DNA of 24,553 bases from NCBI GenBank assembly GCA_043755435.1, contig JAYUSZ010000294.1:1-24553 (forward strand), in the 5' to 3' direction. Numbering within the stretch: position 1 is the stretch's first letter; each line of letters opens with the position of its first letter. Origin of the DNA: JANXSF01 sp043755435 (GTDB lineage: Bacteria > Acidobacteriota > Terriglobia > Bryobacterales > Bryobacteraceae). Below are positions 15,146 to 22,555 of this stretch, one piece after another. The notes under the pieces were generated by a model. The model was given only the letters and a program-made list of their open reading frames with translations, did no database searches and was not told where the DNA came from. The translations under genes and the position numbers were made by a program.

Positions 15146-16509
15146 ACAGCGGTCATACCCTTCGTATTTCCCAAGTAGGGCTCCGCGGTGTAGTCGGCCG
15201 CGGTTTGAGCGCAAGCCATGTCATGGATTTTGCCTCCGCTTTTGGGACGTTCATCGAGCCAGGAAAGCCAGTGGTTCTGGGTCGAGATCCTCGCGCCAGT
15301 GGCCGCATGATTCGCGAAGGAGTGGTTAGTGCCTTGATGGCTTGCGGTCATCATGTGATCGACTTGGGTGTCGTCTCCTCCCCGGTAATCCAACACGCAA
15401 TAGTGCGCCTGGATGGAGCCGGTGGCATCTCCATATCCGCCAGTCACAACGCTGCGGAATGGAACGCCCTCCGCTTCTTCGGCCCAAGAGGGGTTTATCT
15501 TTCATCATCCGAATCCAGCGAATTGCTGGACATCTATCACCTCAAGAAATTCAACTATCAGAACTGGGATAAGTTAGGCAGTCTTCAAGAGGACGCCTCA
15601 GCCCTGGATGCCTATTTAGAGGATCTGGCTCGTGTTTACTCCTTTCACAAACTGCGGCGCTTCAAAGTGGTGGTGGATTGCTGCAACGGCACATCATCGC
15701 TAATTCTGAGACGGATGAACGAACGCTTTGGCTTTGAGTTCATTCTAATCAACGAGAAGCTGGGTAGTGCAGCCTTTGCACATGAACCCAACACCTCCTC
15801 CGCAACCGTCGCCTTGCAACTCGCACCTCTAGTAAAACCACTAGGCGCTGACGCCGCGTTCCTCTTCGATGCCGATTCCGACCGCATCGCCTTTGCCACC
15901 GAACATGGAAACCCTGTTTCTGAGGAACTGGTTCTCCCCATGCTTGCCGATTATTTGCTGCCAAAAGCCGAAGGGAAACTGGTCATAACGAATCTTTCCT
16001 CCACCGTTTTGGTAGAAGAGATCGCCGCTAGGCATCAGGGCAGGGTATTGCGAGTTGCCGTCGGTCGGCAAGCGGCAATTGATGCCTTGTCTGGATACCG
16101 TCCCGAGCAAATTGCAATTGCTGGAGAAGGCACTGGCGCTGTAATGATGCCGCAGTTCCGTTTCGTGTATGACGGCATTGCCTCCATGCTGGCCATTCTT
16201 TCTATGATGGAGGAGCGGAAGCAAACTCTTTCGAGTATCCTGGCCAGCTATCCTCCCTATTCGATTCTAAAAGGAGAACTCCCCATTTCCAGCTCTCGGA
16301 TTCCCGCATTGCTCATGGATCTTCGTAACCGCTATTCCAGCGGCACTGTGGATGCAACCGATGGCCTTCGCGTTTCTTGGCTTGACCGGTGGTTCCACGT
16401 TCGCGTAAGCCAGACCGAACCCATTATCCGCGTCATTGCAGAACAACGAGGCGGTCCGCCCACTGAACTGTTTGAAAGTTTGATGGATCAAGTTAGGGGA
16501 TACCGCTAA
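15142..16509 (+). CDS. Phosphohexomutase paralogue 1 (phosphoglucomutase/phosphomannomutase family)
   Basis: The 455-residue enzyme starts at GTG 15142, four bases inside the preceding gene. A longer frame from 15070 overlaps that gene by 76 nt and adds unrelated residues. All catalytic loops are visible: phosphoserine loop SISASHN (S101), metal loop FDADSDR (D243, D245, D247), sugar loop GEGTG (328-332) and phosphate loop RVSQTEP (421-427). The enzyme moves phosphate between C6 and C1 of a hexose or hexosamine. Compared with its neighbour it has A instead of P after the SASHN loop (HNAAEWNALRFF), a different sugar loop (GEGTGAVMMP) and 'DADSD' instead of 'DPDGD', so the two probably differ in substrate preference. 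Its TAA shares an A with the next ATG. Confidence 0.88.
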   Translation: MNSGHTLRISQVGLRGVVGRGLSASHVMDFASAFGTFIEPGKPVVLGRDPRASGRMIREGVVSALMACGHHVIDLGVVSSPVIQHAIVRLDGAGGISISASHNAAEWNALRFFGPRGVYLSSSESSELLDIYHLKKFNYQNWDKLGSLQEDASALDAYLEDLARVYSFHKLRRFKVVVDCCNGTSSLILRRMNERFGFEFILINEKLGSAAFAHEPNTSSATVALQLAPLVKPLGADAAFLFDADSDRIAFATEHGNPVSEELVLPMLADYLLPKAEGKLVITNLSSTVLVEEIAARHQGRVLRVAVGRQAAIDALSGYRPEQIAIAGEGTGAVMMPQFRFVYDGIASMLAILSMMEERKQTLSSILASYPPYSILKGELPISSSRIPALLMDLRNRYSSGTVDATDGLRVSWLDRWFHVRVSQTEPIIRVIAEQRGGPPTELFESLMDQVRGYR

Positions 16510-17867
16510 TGCCTCGCGAACATCTTCTGAAAATTGGTGTGTCCGGTGTCCGCGGTGTTGTGGGTGATTTCTTAACCCCTGGCCTTGCACTTTCTTTTGC
16601 TCAAGCGTTTGGTACCTACGTCGGCCGTGGACGAGTAGTGGTCGGACGTGATACTCGCACCAGCGGTCCAATGTTGCAACATGCTGTGGCTTCGGGCCTG
16701 CTCGCTGCGGGCTGCGAGGTGATTGACGTCGGTGTAATGCCCACACCAACCATTCAACTTTACGTTGCTCACACAGGTGCCAAAGGCGGCATCTCTTTGA
16801 CGGCTTCCCACAACCCCCCGGAATACAATGCACTGAAACTCTTCAACAAGGATGGCTTCTTTTTCAATCATTACGAACGTTCCGAATTGATTGATCTTTA
16901 CCACCAAAGGAGTTTCGACGAAGCTCTGAATCACGAAATCCGCCAGGTTCGCCGCGAAGGTGCTACCGCTCAGAAAATTCACTCTGACCGTGTACTGTCC
17001 CATGTCGACGTGGAACTGATTCGTTCGAAAAACTTTCGTGTTGCACTTGATTCAGTCAACGGTGCTGGCTCGGTAATGTCACCTGGGTTTCTCACCAATC
17101 AACTTGGCTGCCAGTTGCACGCCATTGCCATTGATCCCACCAAAGTGTTCCCGCGGATTGCCGAACCCCGTCCTGATACCTTAGGCGACTTGTCGGAACT
17201 TGTGAAGCGCAGCTGTGCTGACATTGGCTTTGCGCAGGATCCAGACGGGGATCGCCTGGCCGTTGTTGATGAACGCGGAGAAGTTTTGGACAACGACGAT
17301 GTTCTGGCACTGGTCGTCAAGCACGTGTTGCCTCGTTTCCCTGGGGATGTGGTTGTGAATCTTACAACTTCTTCAGTAATGGAAGATCTGGCTGCCCACT
17401 ATGGCCGCAAAGTGTTTCGCACGGCCGTCGGTGAAGCCAATGTGGTGGACATGATGTTGGCCGTCAAATGCGCCATCGGTGGGGAAGGTTCCAATGGCGG
17501 CGTAATTTTCCCAAGCGTCCATTATTGCCGTGACAGTTACACAGGCATGGCTTTTCTTCTGGAATTGCTTGCACAAACAGGGCAGACCGTTTCTGCACTC
17601 GTGGCTGCCTTGCCGCGCTACTATCGCAAGTTAGGAAAAGTCGCTTTTGAGCACGGTCGATTGGGTACTCTTATGCAAGCATTGGAAGAACATTTTCCCG
17701 AAGCCAGTACCGATCGTTCCGATGGACTAAAGTTGACCTGGCTTGATGGCTGGATCCATGTTCGTGCATCCAATACGGAACCTCTGCTCCGTCTGGCCGT
17801 TGAGGCGCATAATGCTGACAGGATGGAAGATTTGTTTGGTCAAGTCGTTGGGCTATTGGCTAGATGA
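16509..17867 (+). CDS. glmM: Phosphohexomutase paralogue 2, probable phosphoglucosamine mutase
   Basis: The 452-residue enzyme has textbook loops: SLTASHNPPEYNALKLF (S100), QDPDGDRLAV (D244, D246, D248), GGEGSNGG (324-331) and RASNTEPLLRL (419-429). The GEGSNGG loop and the N-terminal KIGVSGVRGVVG agree with the archaeal-type phosphoglucosamine/phosphomannomutase branch rather than classical E. coli GlmM. It would convert glucosamine-6-phosphate to the 1-phosphate for UDP-GlcNAc and peptidoglycan, or act on mannose or glucose phosphates. Substrate cannot be decided from sequence alone, so the glmM symbol is tentative. TAATG coupling ties it to paralogue 1; the two clearly arose by duplication. 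No partner such as glmS or glmU is in the window. Confidence 0.88.
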   Translation: MPREHLLKIGVSGVRGVVGDFLTPGLALSFAQAFGTYVGRGRVVVGRDTRTSGPMLQHAVASGLLAAGCEVIDVGVMPTPTIQLYVAHTGAKGGISLTASHNPPEYNALKLFNKDGFFFNHYERSELIDLYHQRSFDEALNHEIRQVRREGATAQKIHSDRVLSHVDVELIRSKNFRVALDSVNGAGSVMSPGFLTNQLGCQLHAIAIDPTKVFPRIAEPRPDTLGDLSELVKRSCADIGFAQDPDGDRLAVVDERGEVLDNDDVLALVVKHVLPRFPGDVVVNLTTSSVMEDLAAHYGRKVFRTAVGEANVVDMMLAVKCAIGGEGSNGGVIFPSVHYCRDSYTGMAFLLELLAQTGQTVSALVAALPRYYRKLGKVAFEHGRLGTLMQALEEHFPEASTDRSDGLKLTWLDGWIHVRASNTEPLLRLAVEAHNADRMEDLFGQVVGLLAR

Positions 17868-17961
17868 GCGCCAAGCCACTACCCGGCCGCCTTGCGCTAG
17901 CGCGGATCACCCTCGCGCCCAACTATCACAGAATGCTAGTGCATGGCGTCCCGGTAGCCAA

Positions 17962-18315
17962 TCAATTCGCCAGGGCGACAAGCTGTGGGTGGATAGCGTC
18001 CATAACTTGTTCCAGATAGTTGAATGCTTCCAGGCTTCCGGTAAGATCTCCGGCGCGTCCCATCGCTTCTAAATTCAGCGCAGCCTGCCAGGCTAGATCG
18101 GAACCGAAATTAGCAACAGAGCCCTTTAGACTATGGGCTGACCGTTCTAACTCTTGGCTATTCCCGGAGTCAATTGCCGAGCGAATCTGAGTCATAAGTG
18201 GTGGGTACTCTTCCAGAAACAATTCGGCAACTTCCTGAAGCAACTCTTCGTCGCCTCCGAGCCTATCCAGAGCGACTGCCTTATCGAGCTTGGCTAATTC
18301 CACTGAAAATTCCAT
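17962..18315 (-). CDS. Standalone HPt (histidine phosphotransfer) protein
   Basis: The 117-residue protein is one four-helix HPt domain. The motif AHSLKGSVANFG (60-71) holds the phosphorylated histidine H61 with the usual K-G-S context, and the first helix pattern 'LGGDEELLQEVAELFLEEYP' is typical. HPt proteins pass phosphate between response-regulator receiver domains in multi-step phosphorelays, in the cytoplasm. No histidine kinase or response regulator is in the window, so its partners are encoded elsewhere. AAGGAAGG lies 10 nt before the ATG. It converges with glmM across 94 bp without a clear terminator and diverges from the esterase gene. Confidence 0.92.
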   Translation of the reverse strand: MEFSVELAKLDKAVALDRLGGDEELLQEVAELFLEEYPPLMTQIRSAIDSGNSQELERSAHSLKGSVANFGSDLAWQAALNLEAMGRAGDLTGSLEAFNYLEQVMDAIHPQLVALAN

Positions 18316-18358
18316 ATTGGGTCGGCCTTCCTTGATAATAGAGCACTTTTCTGGTCAA

Positions 18359-18390
18359 TTGGTACTGATTGTTGGTACCTGTAGAACCAA
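18359..18390. promoter_or_regulatory. Possible operator between HPt and esterase genes
   Basis: TTGGTAC occurs at 18359-18365 and again at 18372-18378, exactly 13 bp apart. The second copy faces an inverted near-copy GAACCAA at 18384-18390 (6 of 7 positions, 5-bp spacer). Direct plus inverted half-sites in a divergent intergenic region suggest binding of a dimeric regulator. No regulator is identified. Confidence 0.3.
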
Positions 18391-18445
18391 TGTTTACTAC
18401 TAATGGAATATCGGCGGACCTATAGTGAAACATTAGAGGACGTCT

Positions 18446-18451
18446 GAGGAG
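18446..18451 (+). promoter_or_regulatory. Ribosome-binding site that supports a TTG start
   Basis: GAGGAG lies 5 nt before the TTG at 18457. It is the strongest ribosome-binding site near the 5' end of the esterase frame and is the reason for choosing the rare TTG start; the first in-frame ATG is 33 codons later, inside the conserved fold. Confidence 0.6.
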
Positions 18452-18456
18452 TTCTT

Positions 18457-19146
18457 TTGGCGATTAAAGAAAACTGGGAAGAGCACCGATTTGAAGTTAC
18501 CCGTGAGTGCCGCTATCTATTGCAAATCCCTGATTCCGTTTCGGAAAACACGCTGATGGTGTTAGCACTGCATGGTTATGGGCAAAATCCCCAAGTAATG
18601 CTTCAATACACGCAAATGGTCGTTGGGAACGATAAGGTGATCGCCTCAATAGCTGCACCCAATGAACAGTTTCTTGACCCCAACCCGGCAACTTCTTCAG
18701 TTGGCTACAACTGGGGAACACGGAATCATTGGGCAGAGGCCATTCGGCTCCACTCGGCGATGGTTGAAACCGTGCGGCAGCAAATGCAGACAAGATTCGG
18801 GATCAAGCCTGCCCGAACCATTCTAATGGGATATTCCCAACCAGTTGGGTTAAACTACCGATTCGTCGGAACGCATCCAGAATCTATTGGTGGACTAATT
18901 GCCATTTGCGGCGGTGTCCCAAAAGACTGGGAGGAATCAGGCAAGTATGAACCCGTCAAGGCTCCCATTCTGCATATCGCGCGCGATCAGGACGAATTTT
19001 TCCCGGTCTCGGTTTCCAGCGGATTCCAGCAAAGATTAGAAGTTCATGCCACCGATGTCACCTTCTGCTTGATGGAAGGTCCGCACCGGTTCCCATCCAA
19101 GGCGGGAAACTTGATTAAGCCATGGATTGAGAGGGTTTTTAGATGA
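18457..19146 (+). CDS. Alpha/beta-hydrolase, phospholipase/carboxylesterase-like
   Basis: The 229-residue protein from TTG has the alpha/beta-hydrolase plan of the small carboxylesterase/phospholipase family: LALHGYGQNP (37-46) for the oxyanion strand, nucleophile elbow MGYSQPVG (124-131, S127), acid residue in RDQDEFFP (D177 or D179) and catalytic H210 in MEGPHRFP. The elbow is unusual: the family normally has G-x-S-Q-G, but here a proline replaces the glycine after Q. The triad itself seems complete, so activity is likely, on short acyl esters; the substrate is unknown. No signal peptide is seen, so it is cytoplasmic. The stop overlaps the next ATG as ATGA, forming a two-gene operon with the LOG-like protein. 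Confidence 0.8.
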   Translation: MAIKENWEEHRFEVTRECRYLLQIPDSVSENTLMVLALHGYGQNPQVMLQYTQMVVGNDKVIASIAAPNEQFLDPNPATSSVGYNWGTRNHWAEAIRLHSAMVETVRQQMQTRFGIKPARTILMGYSQPVGLNYRFVGTHPESIGGLIAICGGVPKDWEESGKYEPVKAPILHIARDQDEFFPVSVSSGFQQRLEVHATDVTFCLMEGPHRFPSKAGNLIKPWIERVFR

Positions 19147-19715
19147 GGCAAGGGCGTATTGGTTTGATTTGTGGATCGAGCCTCGGCAGCAGGCGCGTTT
19201 ATGCGCAGGAGGCACAGCAAGTTGGTCAGATTATCTCCTCCGTCGGTTGGAACCTGGTTTGTGGTGGTTCCAGATTAGGTCTAATCGGAGTGGTTGCAGA
19301 TTCCGTCTTAGCCGGTGGTGGGGAAGTGTACGGGGTGATTCCCCGAAGCATGGTGAACCGTGATGTCGCGCACCCCTGCCTCACTTCCCTATTAGTAGTC
19401 GATTCCATTGAGCAACGGAAGTCACTGATCGACAGTTGGAGCGATGCCTTTCTTGTGCTTCCTGGCAGCCTGAGTACCTACAACGAGTTGTTCGATTTAC
19501 TCGCTGTCGCGCAATTAGGCCGTCGCGCCAAACCATGCGGATTGCTAAACACAGCCGGATTCTACGATCCACTCATATCCCAAATCAACCGGGCCATTTC
19601 TGATGGATTCTTAAAGTCCACCTATCGCAATCTTCTTATGGTGGACAATAACCCAGAACGGCTTCTAGAGGGTTTGACAAAGCAGAAAATCAGCTTGATT
19701 GCCTCCGCAAGATAA
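19143..19715 (+). CDS. LOG-family (nucleoside 5'-monophosphate phosphoribohydrolase-like) protein with altered motif
   Basis: The 190-residue protein has the Rossmann-like LOG fold: GRIGLICGSS (4-13), LVCGGSRLGLIGVVADSVLAGGGEV-type nucleotide region (38-62, here listed by its pattern GG-x-x-G-L-I-G), GVIPRSM (64-70), QRKSLI (91-96) with the conserved R-K pair, and the segment LPGSLSTYNELFDLL (106-120). In active LOG enzymes that segment reads PGGxGTxxE; here the second and third glycines are serines or leucines. LOG enzymes release free cytokinin-type bases by cutting ribose-phosphate from the base. The altered loop may mean a different substrate or lost activity. The start overlaps the esterase stop (ATGA), so it is coupled. 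Confidence 0.8.
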   Translation: MRQGRIGLICGSSLGSRRVYAQEAQQVGQIISSVGWNLVCGGSRLGLIGVVADSVLAGGGEVYGVIPRSMVNRDVAHPCLTSLLVVDSIEQRKSLIDSWSDAFLVLPGSLSTYNELFDLLAVAQLGRRAKPCGLLNTAGFYDPLISQINRAISDGFLKSTYRNLLMVDNNPERLLEGLTKQKISLIASAR

Positions 19716-19988
19716 GAGGAATCAGGAGCAGTCCAGGGGGATGGCCTACTCCTTACCCTCCGTCAATTGGGGGGCCAACTAGCGGAGCTCGTGTGACGGT
19801 CAATATTCGCGGCTTTTCTCAAACTCGCTGCTGCAATCAGGTGCAATCGAATAGCCAAAGAAGGGTTATTTGCAAGTCTTTGAAAAAGAGTTTCTTTGGA
19901 GTAAAAAGTTACCTAATAGCCATACAAGTTGACGCTCTATGCAACGAAGTTGCGACAACTTGTCGTCATTTGAGCGGCCAGAATGGCA
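19716..19988. other. Gene-poor gap with clustered overlapping palindromes
   Basis: No credible gene is seen in these 273 bp between the LOG-like gene and the convergent GNAT gene. A 6-bp stem (CCCTCC/GGGGGG, loop GTCAATT) lies near 19757-19776 but has no T run. At 19924-19965 several dyads overlap: ACAAGTTG with CAACTTGT, GCAAC-GAA-GTTGC, AAGTTG-CGA-CAACTT, and the near-perfect palindrome CGACAACTTGTCG (19953-19965). These can form alternative hairpins. The role is unknown. Confidence 0.4.
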
Positions 19989-20432
19989 CTAGAGTGCCAG
20001 TTGGTAGACACAAAAAACTGTATCCCGCTTCCAGCCTTGCCGTTCATAAACTGCCTGCGCTGCGTTGTTGGTGATTTCGGTAGATAGAGCAAGCCGCAGT
20101 GCACCCGCGTTTCTTCCAAACTGAGCCGCCGCTTCAAGAAGTGCCGATCCCGCCCCTTGCCTTCGGAATTCAGGCGACACAAATAGATCGTTCAAGATGA
20201 AGATCCGCGCCATCGCCCCCGAAGAAAAACTCGGATAGAGTTGAGTAAAGCCTAATGCCTTAGAACCCTCGAACGCCAATAAAATCACAGATTGCTCAAG
20301 TTGCAAGCGATCTTGAAGAAAGCTTCGCGCCCGCTCGATGTCACTTGCCTGCCTGTAGAACTGACGATACGCATCGAAAAGCGGAACCAATAAATCCACG
20401 TCCGCAATGTTTGCTTGCCTAATTTCCATCAT
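19989..20432 (-). CDS. GNAT family N-acetyltransferase
   Basis: The 147-residue protein (from ATG 20432; an in-frame TTG at 20435 and ATG at 20429 are alternatives) is a single GNAT domain. Motif A is complete: LNDLFVSPEFRRQGAGSALL (80-99), with the acetyl-CoA pyrophosphate loop R-R-Q-G-A-G. Motif B follows as 'NNAAQAVYERQGW' (122-134). These enzymes acetylate amines or protein N-termini with acetyl-CoA. The substrate is not predictable; the length and start (IRQANIADVDLLVPLF) are those of generic small-molecule or protein acetyltransferases. The Shine-Dalgarno sequence is weak. It lies divergent to the quinone oxidoreductase across 41 bp. Confidence 0.88.
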   Translation of the reverse strand: MMEIRQANIADVDLLVPLFDAYRQFYRQASDIERARSFLQDRLQLEQSVILLAFEGSKALGFTQLYPSFSSGAMARIFILNDLFVSPEFRRQGAGSALLEAAAQFGRNAGALRLALSTEITNNAAQAVYERQGWKRDTVFCVYQLAL

Positions 20433-20473
20433 CAATAATTGTAAGCTCGGCCGCCTTGGTAGGATGATAGAAC

Positions 20474-21460
20474 ATGTCCACCAGAACCATGAAAGCCATC
20501 CGCGTTGCCGAATGCGGAGGGCCAGAGAAACTTACCCTCGATCAAATCCCTGTCCCCCAGCCAGCCGCCGGACAGGCTCTTGTCAAAATTGCCGCCATCG
20601 GCGTAAACTTCATCGACATTTACTTCCGGTCTGGACTGTATAAAGCTGAACTCCCCTTCACTCCTGGCATGGAAGCTTCTGGAGTTGTTGAAGCAGTTGG
20701 CGAGGGTGTCACCGATCTTGCCGCTGGCGATCGCGTCGCCTACGCGATGCAGCGCGGTTCCTATGCTGAATATGCCGTTGTGCCCGCCTGGCAACTGGTC
20801 AAAATTCCCGACGGCGTCAGTTCTGAATTGGCCGCCGCATGCATGTTGCAGGGGATGACGGCCCACTACCTTACTCATTCCACTTTTCCCCTCTCTTCCA
20901 ATCACACGGCATTGATTCACGCTGCAGCCGGAGGTGCCGGTCAACTCATCGTTCAAATGGCAAAGATGCGTGGGGCCACTGTCATCGGCACCGTCGGAAC
21001 ACCAGCAAAAGCATTGGAAGCCAAGGCCGCCGGAGCCGACCATGTGATCCTTTATAACGACCAGGATTTCGCCGCCGAAGCCAAAGCCCTCACCGGCGGA
21101 AAGGGCGTGGACGTGGTTTATGATTCCGTTGGTGCTTCCACATTCCAAAAGAGCCTCGATAGTTTACGTCCTCGCGGCATGATGGTGACCTTCGGGAACG
21201 CCAGTGGTGCAGTTCCAGCCATTGAGCCCCTGCTGCTAAACACCAAAGGCTCATTGTTCCTAACTCGCCCCACTCTCGCCCATCATTGCCTGGACAAAGA
21301 GGAACTGAACTGGCGCGCAGGCGACGTCTTAGGTTGGATCGCCAGTGGTAAATTGAAAATCCACATCGGCGGTACTTACAAGCTGGACAATGTTGCTGAT
21401 GCTCATATTGCCCTCGCCAGCCGCAAAACTACTGGGAAGCTGTTATTGTCGTTAGACTGA
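20474..21460 (+). CDS. qorA: NADPH:quinone oxidoreductase, zinc-free MDR family
   Basis: The 328-residue protein matches quinone oxidoreductase (zeta-crystallin type): GroES-like N-terminal domain with VNFIDIYFRSGLY (44-56) and PFTPGMEASGVVEAVG (61-76), and the NADPH-binding Rossmann motif AAAGGAGQ (150-157) in place of the zinc alcohol dehydrogenase version. The zinc-ligand cysteines are absent. It would reduce quinones by one or two electrons with NADPH, in the cytoplasm, protecting against redox cyclers. GGATG lies about 10 nt before the ATG. The second in-frame ATG (residue 6, MKAIRV) is a possible start. The M24 peptidase follows after 2 nt, so they are one operon. Confidence 0.92.
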   Translation: MSTRTMKAIRVAECGGPEKLTLDQIPVPQPAAGQALVKIAAIGVNFIDIYFRSGLYKAELPFTPGMEASGVVEAVGEGVTDLAAGDRVAYAMQRGSYAEYAVVPAWQLVKIPDGVSSELAAACMLQGMTAHYLTHSTFPLSSNHTALIHAAAGGAGQLIVQMAKMRGATVIGTVGTPAKALEAKAAGADHVILYNDQDFAAEAKALTGGKGVDVVYDSVGASTFQKSLDSLRPRGMMVTFGNASGAVPAIEPLLLNTKGSLFLTRPTLAHHCLDKEELNWRAGDVLGWIASGKLKIHIGGTYKLDNVADAHIALASRKTTGKLLLSLD

Positions 21461-21462
21461 AC

Positions 21463-22515
21463 ATGGCTCACCTGCTAACCCCCGTTCTGAAGGCAAGGCA
21501 CTGGGATGCCGCCTTAATTTCATCGCTTCCCAACATTCGTTACCTCACCGGCTTTACCGGTAGTAACGCATTGGCTCTGGCTCTGCCCGATCAAATCGTT
21601 CTTTTTACTGATCCCCGCTATACCCTTCAATCGGCGCAGGAATTCCAGGGACGCACGGTGATTCTGAAAGGCCCTCTTGTCACTGGTCTGAAGAAGTGGC
21701 TGGCCCGATTCCGCTCGCTTGGTTTCGAAAACGAAAGAATTCTATTCCATACCCAACAGGCCATTGCGGCACTACTTCCCAAGAAGGCAAAAATGGAGGG
21801 CATGGGTCCGCTCCTCGAAGAGTTGCGGATGGTAAAGAGCCCTGCTGAAATCGCCTTGATCCGTCGCGCAGTGCAAGTGAATTCCGCAGCCTTCGACGCC
21901 GCAATGAAATTGTTTCGCCCTGGCATGACCGAACGAGACCTTGCTGCCGAAATTGAGTACCAGATGCGCCGCTTAGGTGCTGAGAAGCCAGCCTTCGATA
22001 CCATCGTTGCTTTTGAGCAGCATTCAGCACTGCCCCATGCCCATCCAAGAGAAGCACGAATCGAGTGCAATGGGTTATTATTAATAGACATGGGAGCGTT
22101 CTGGTGTGGCTATGCAAGTGATATGACTCGCGTGGCTCATCTCGGCCCCCCTTCCCGGAGTACTAAGGCCCATCACAAGGCCGTGTTGGAAGCGGTTTTA
22201 GCTGCTGAAGCAGTAGTAAAACCGGGAGTGGCGGCAAAAAAAGTGGACGCGGTTGCCCGAAGAGTTTTGCGCAGTCATGGAATGGAACAATTCTTTACAC
22301 ATTCCACGGGTCATGGGCTGGGGTTGGAAATTCATGAACCTCCCCGCCTTGGCAAGAAAATGAATACTGTGCTTTCAGCCGGAATGACAATAACAATTGA
22401 ACCGGGTGTTTATATGGAAGGTCACCGGGGTGTCCGCATTGAGGATACTATCCTGGTGACAGAACAAGGAGCGGAGATCATGACTCCGACGCCAAAGGAG
22501 ATGCTACTCCTCTAG
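21463..22515 (+). CDS. M24 family metallopeptidase, Xaa-Pro aminopeptidase-type
   Basis: The 350-residue enzyme has the creatinase-like N-terminal domain (NIRYLTGFTGSNALAL) and the pita-bread catalytic domain. All five metal ligands are visible: D209 (LLIDMGA), D220 (YASDMTRV), H284 (STGHGLGLEIHE), E313 (TIEPGVY) and E327 (GVRIEDT). It binds two divalent metal ions and removes an N-terminal residue before proline, in the cytoplasm. A PepQ-like dipeptidase cannot be excluded. It starts 2 nt after the oxidoreductase stop and ends 40 nt before accB, matching the frequent peptidase-accB-accC arrangement in bacteria. Confidence 0.93.
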   Translation: MAHLLTPVLKARHWDAALISSLPNIRYLTGFTGSNALALALPDQIVLFTDPRYTLQSAQEFQGRTVILKGPLVTGLKKWLARFRSLGFENERILFHTQQAIAALLPKKAKMEGMGPLLEELRMVKSPAEIALIRRAVQVNSAAFDAAMKLFRPGMTERDLAAEIEYQMRRLGAEKPAFDTIVAFEQHSALPHAHPREARIECNGLLLIDMGAFWCGYASDMTRVAHLGPPSRSTKAHHKAVLEAVLAAEAVVKPGVAAKKVDAVARRVLRSHGMEQFFTHSTGHGLGLEIHEPPRLGKKMNTVLSAGMTITIEPGVYMEGHRGVRIEDTILVTEQGAEIMTPTPKEMLLL

Positions 22516-22555
22516 CCTATTTGGCAAGAGATAGAGTAGAATCGAACGATCACGG

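Noticed and set aside
17894..17903. GCGCTAGCGC palindrome between glmM and HPt genes as a terminator
   Set aside because: It is a short self-complementary sequence without a loop or T run; it may be chance.
19793..20074. Plus-strand 93-codon open frame in the gap after the LOG-like gene
   Set aside because: There is no ribosome-binding site, it overlaps the GNAT gene antisense by 86 nt, and the translation is cysteine/basic-rich without any pattern of a real protein.
20432..21148. Minus-strand open frame of 238 codons over the quinone oxidoreductase
   Set aside because: It is antisense to a clear MDR-family enzyme, with glycine- and histidine-rich low-quality sequence and no family match.
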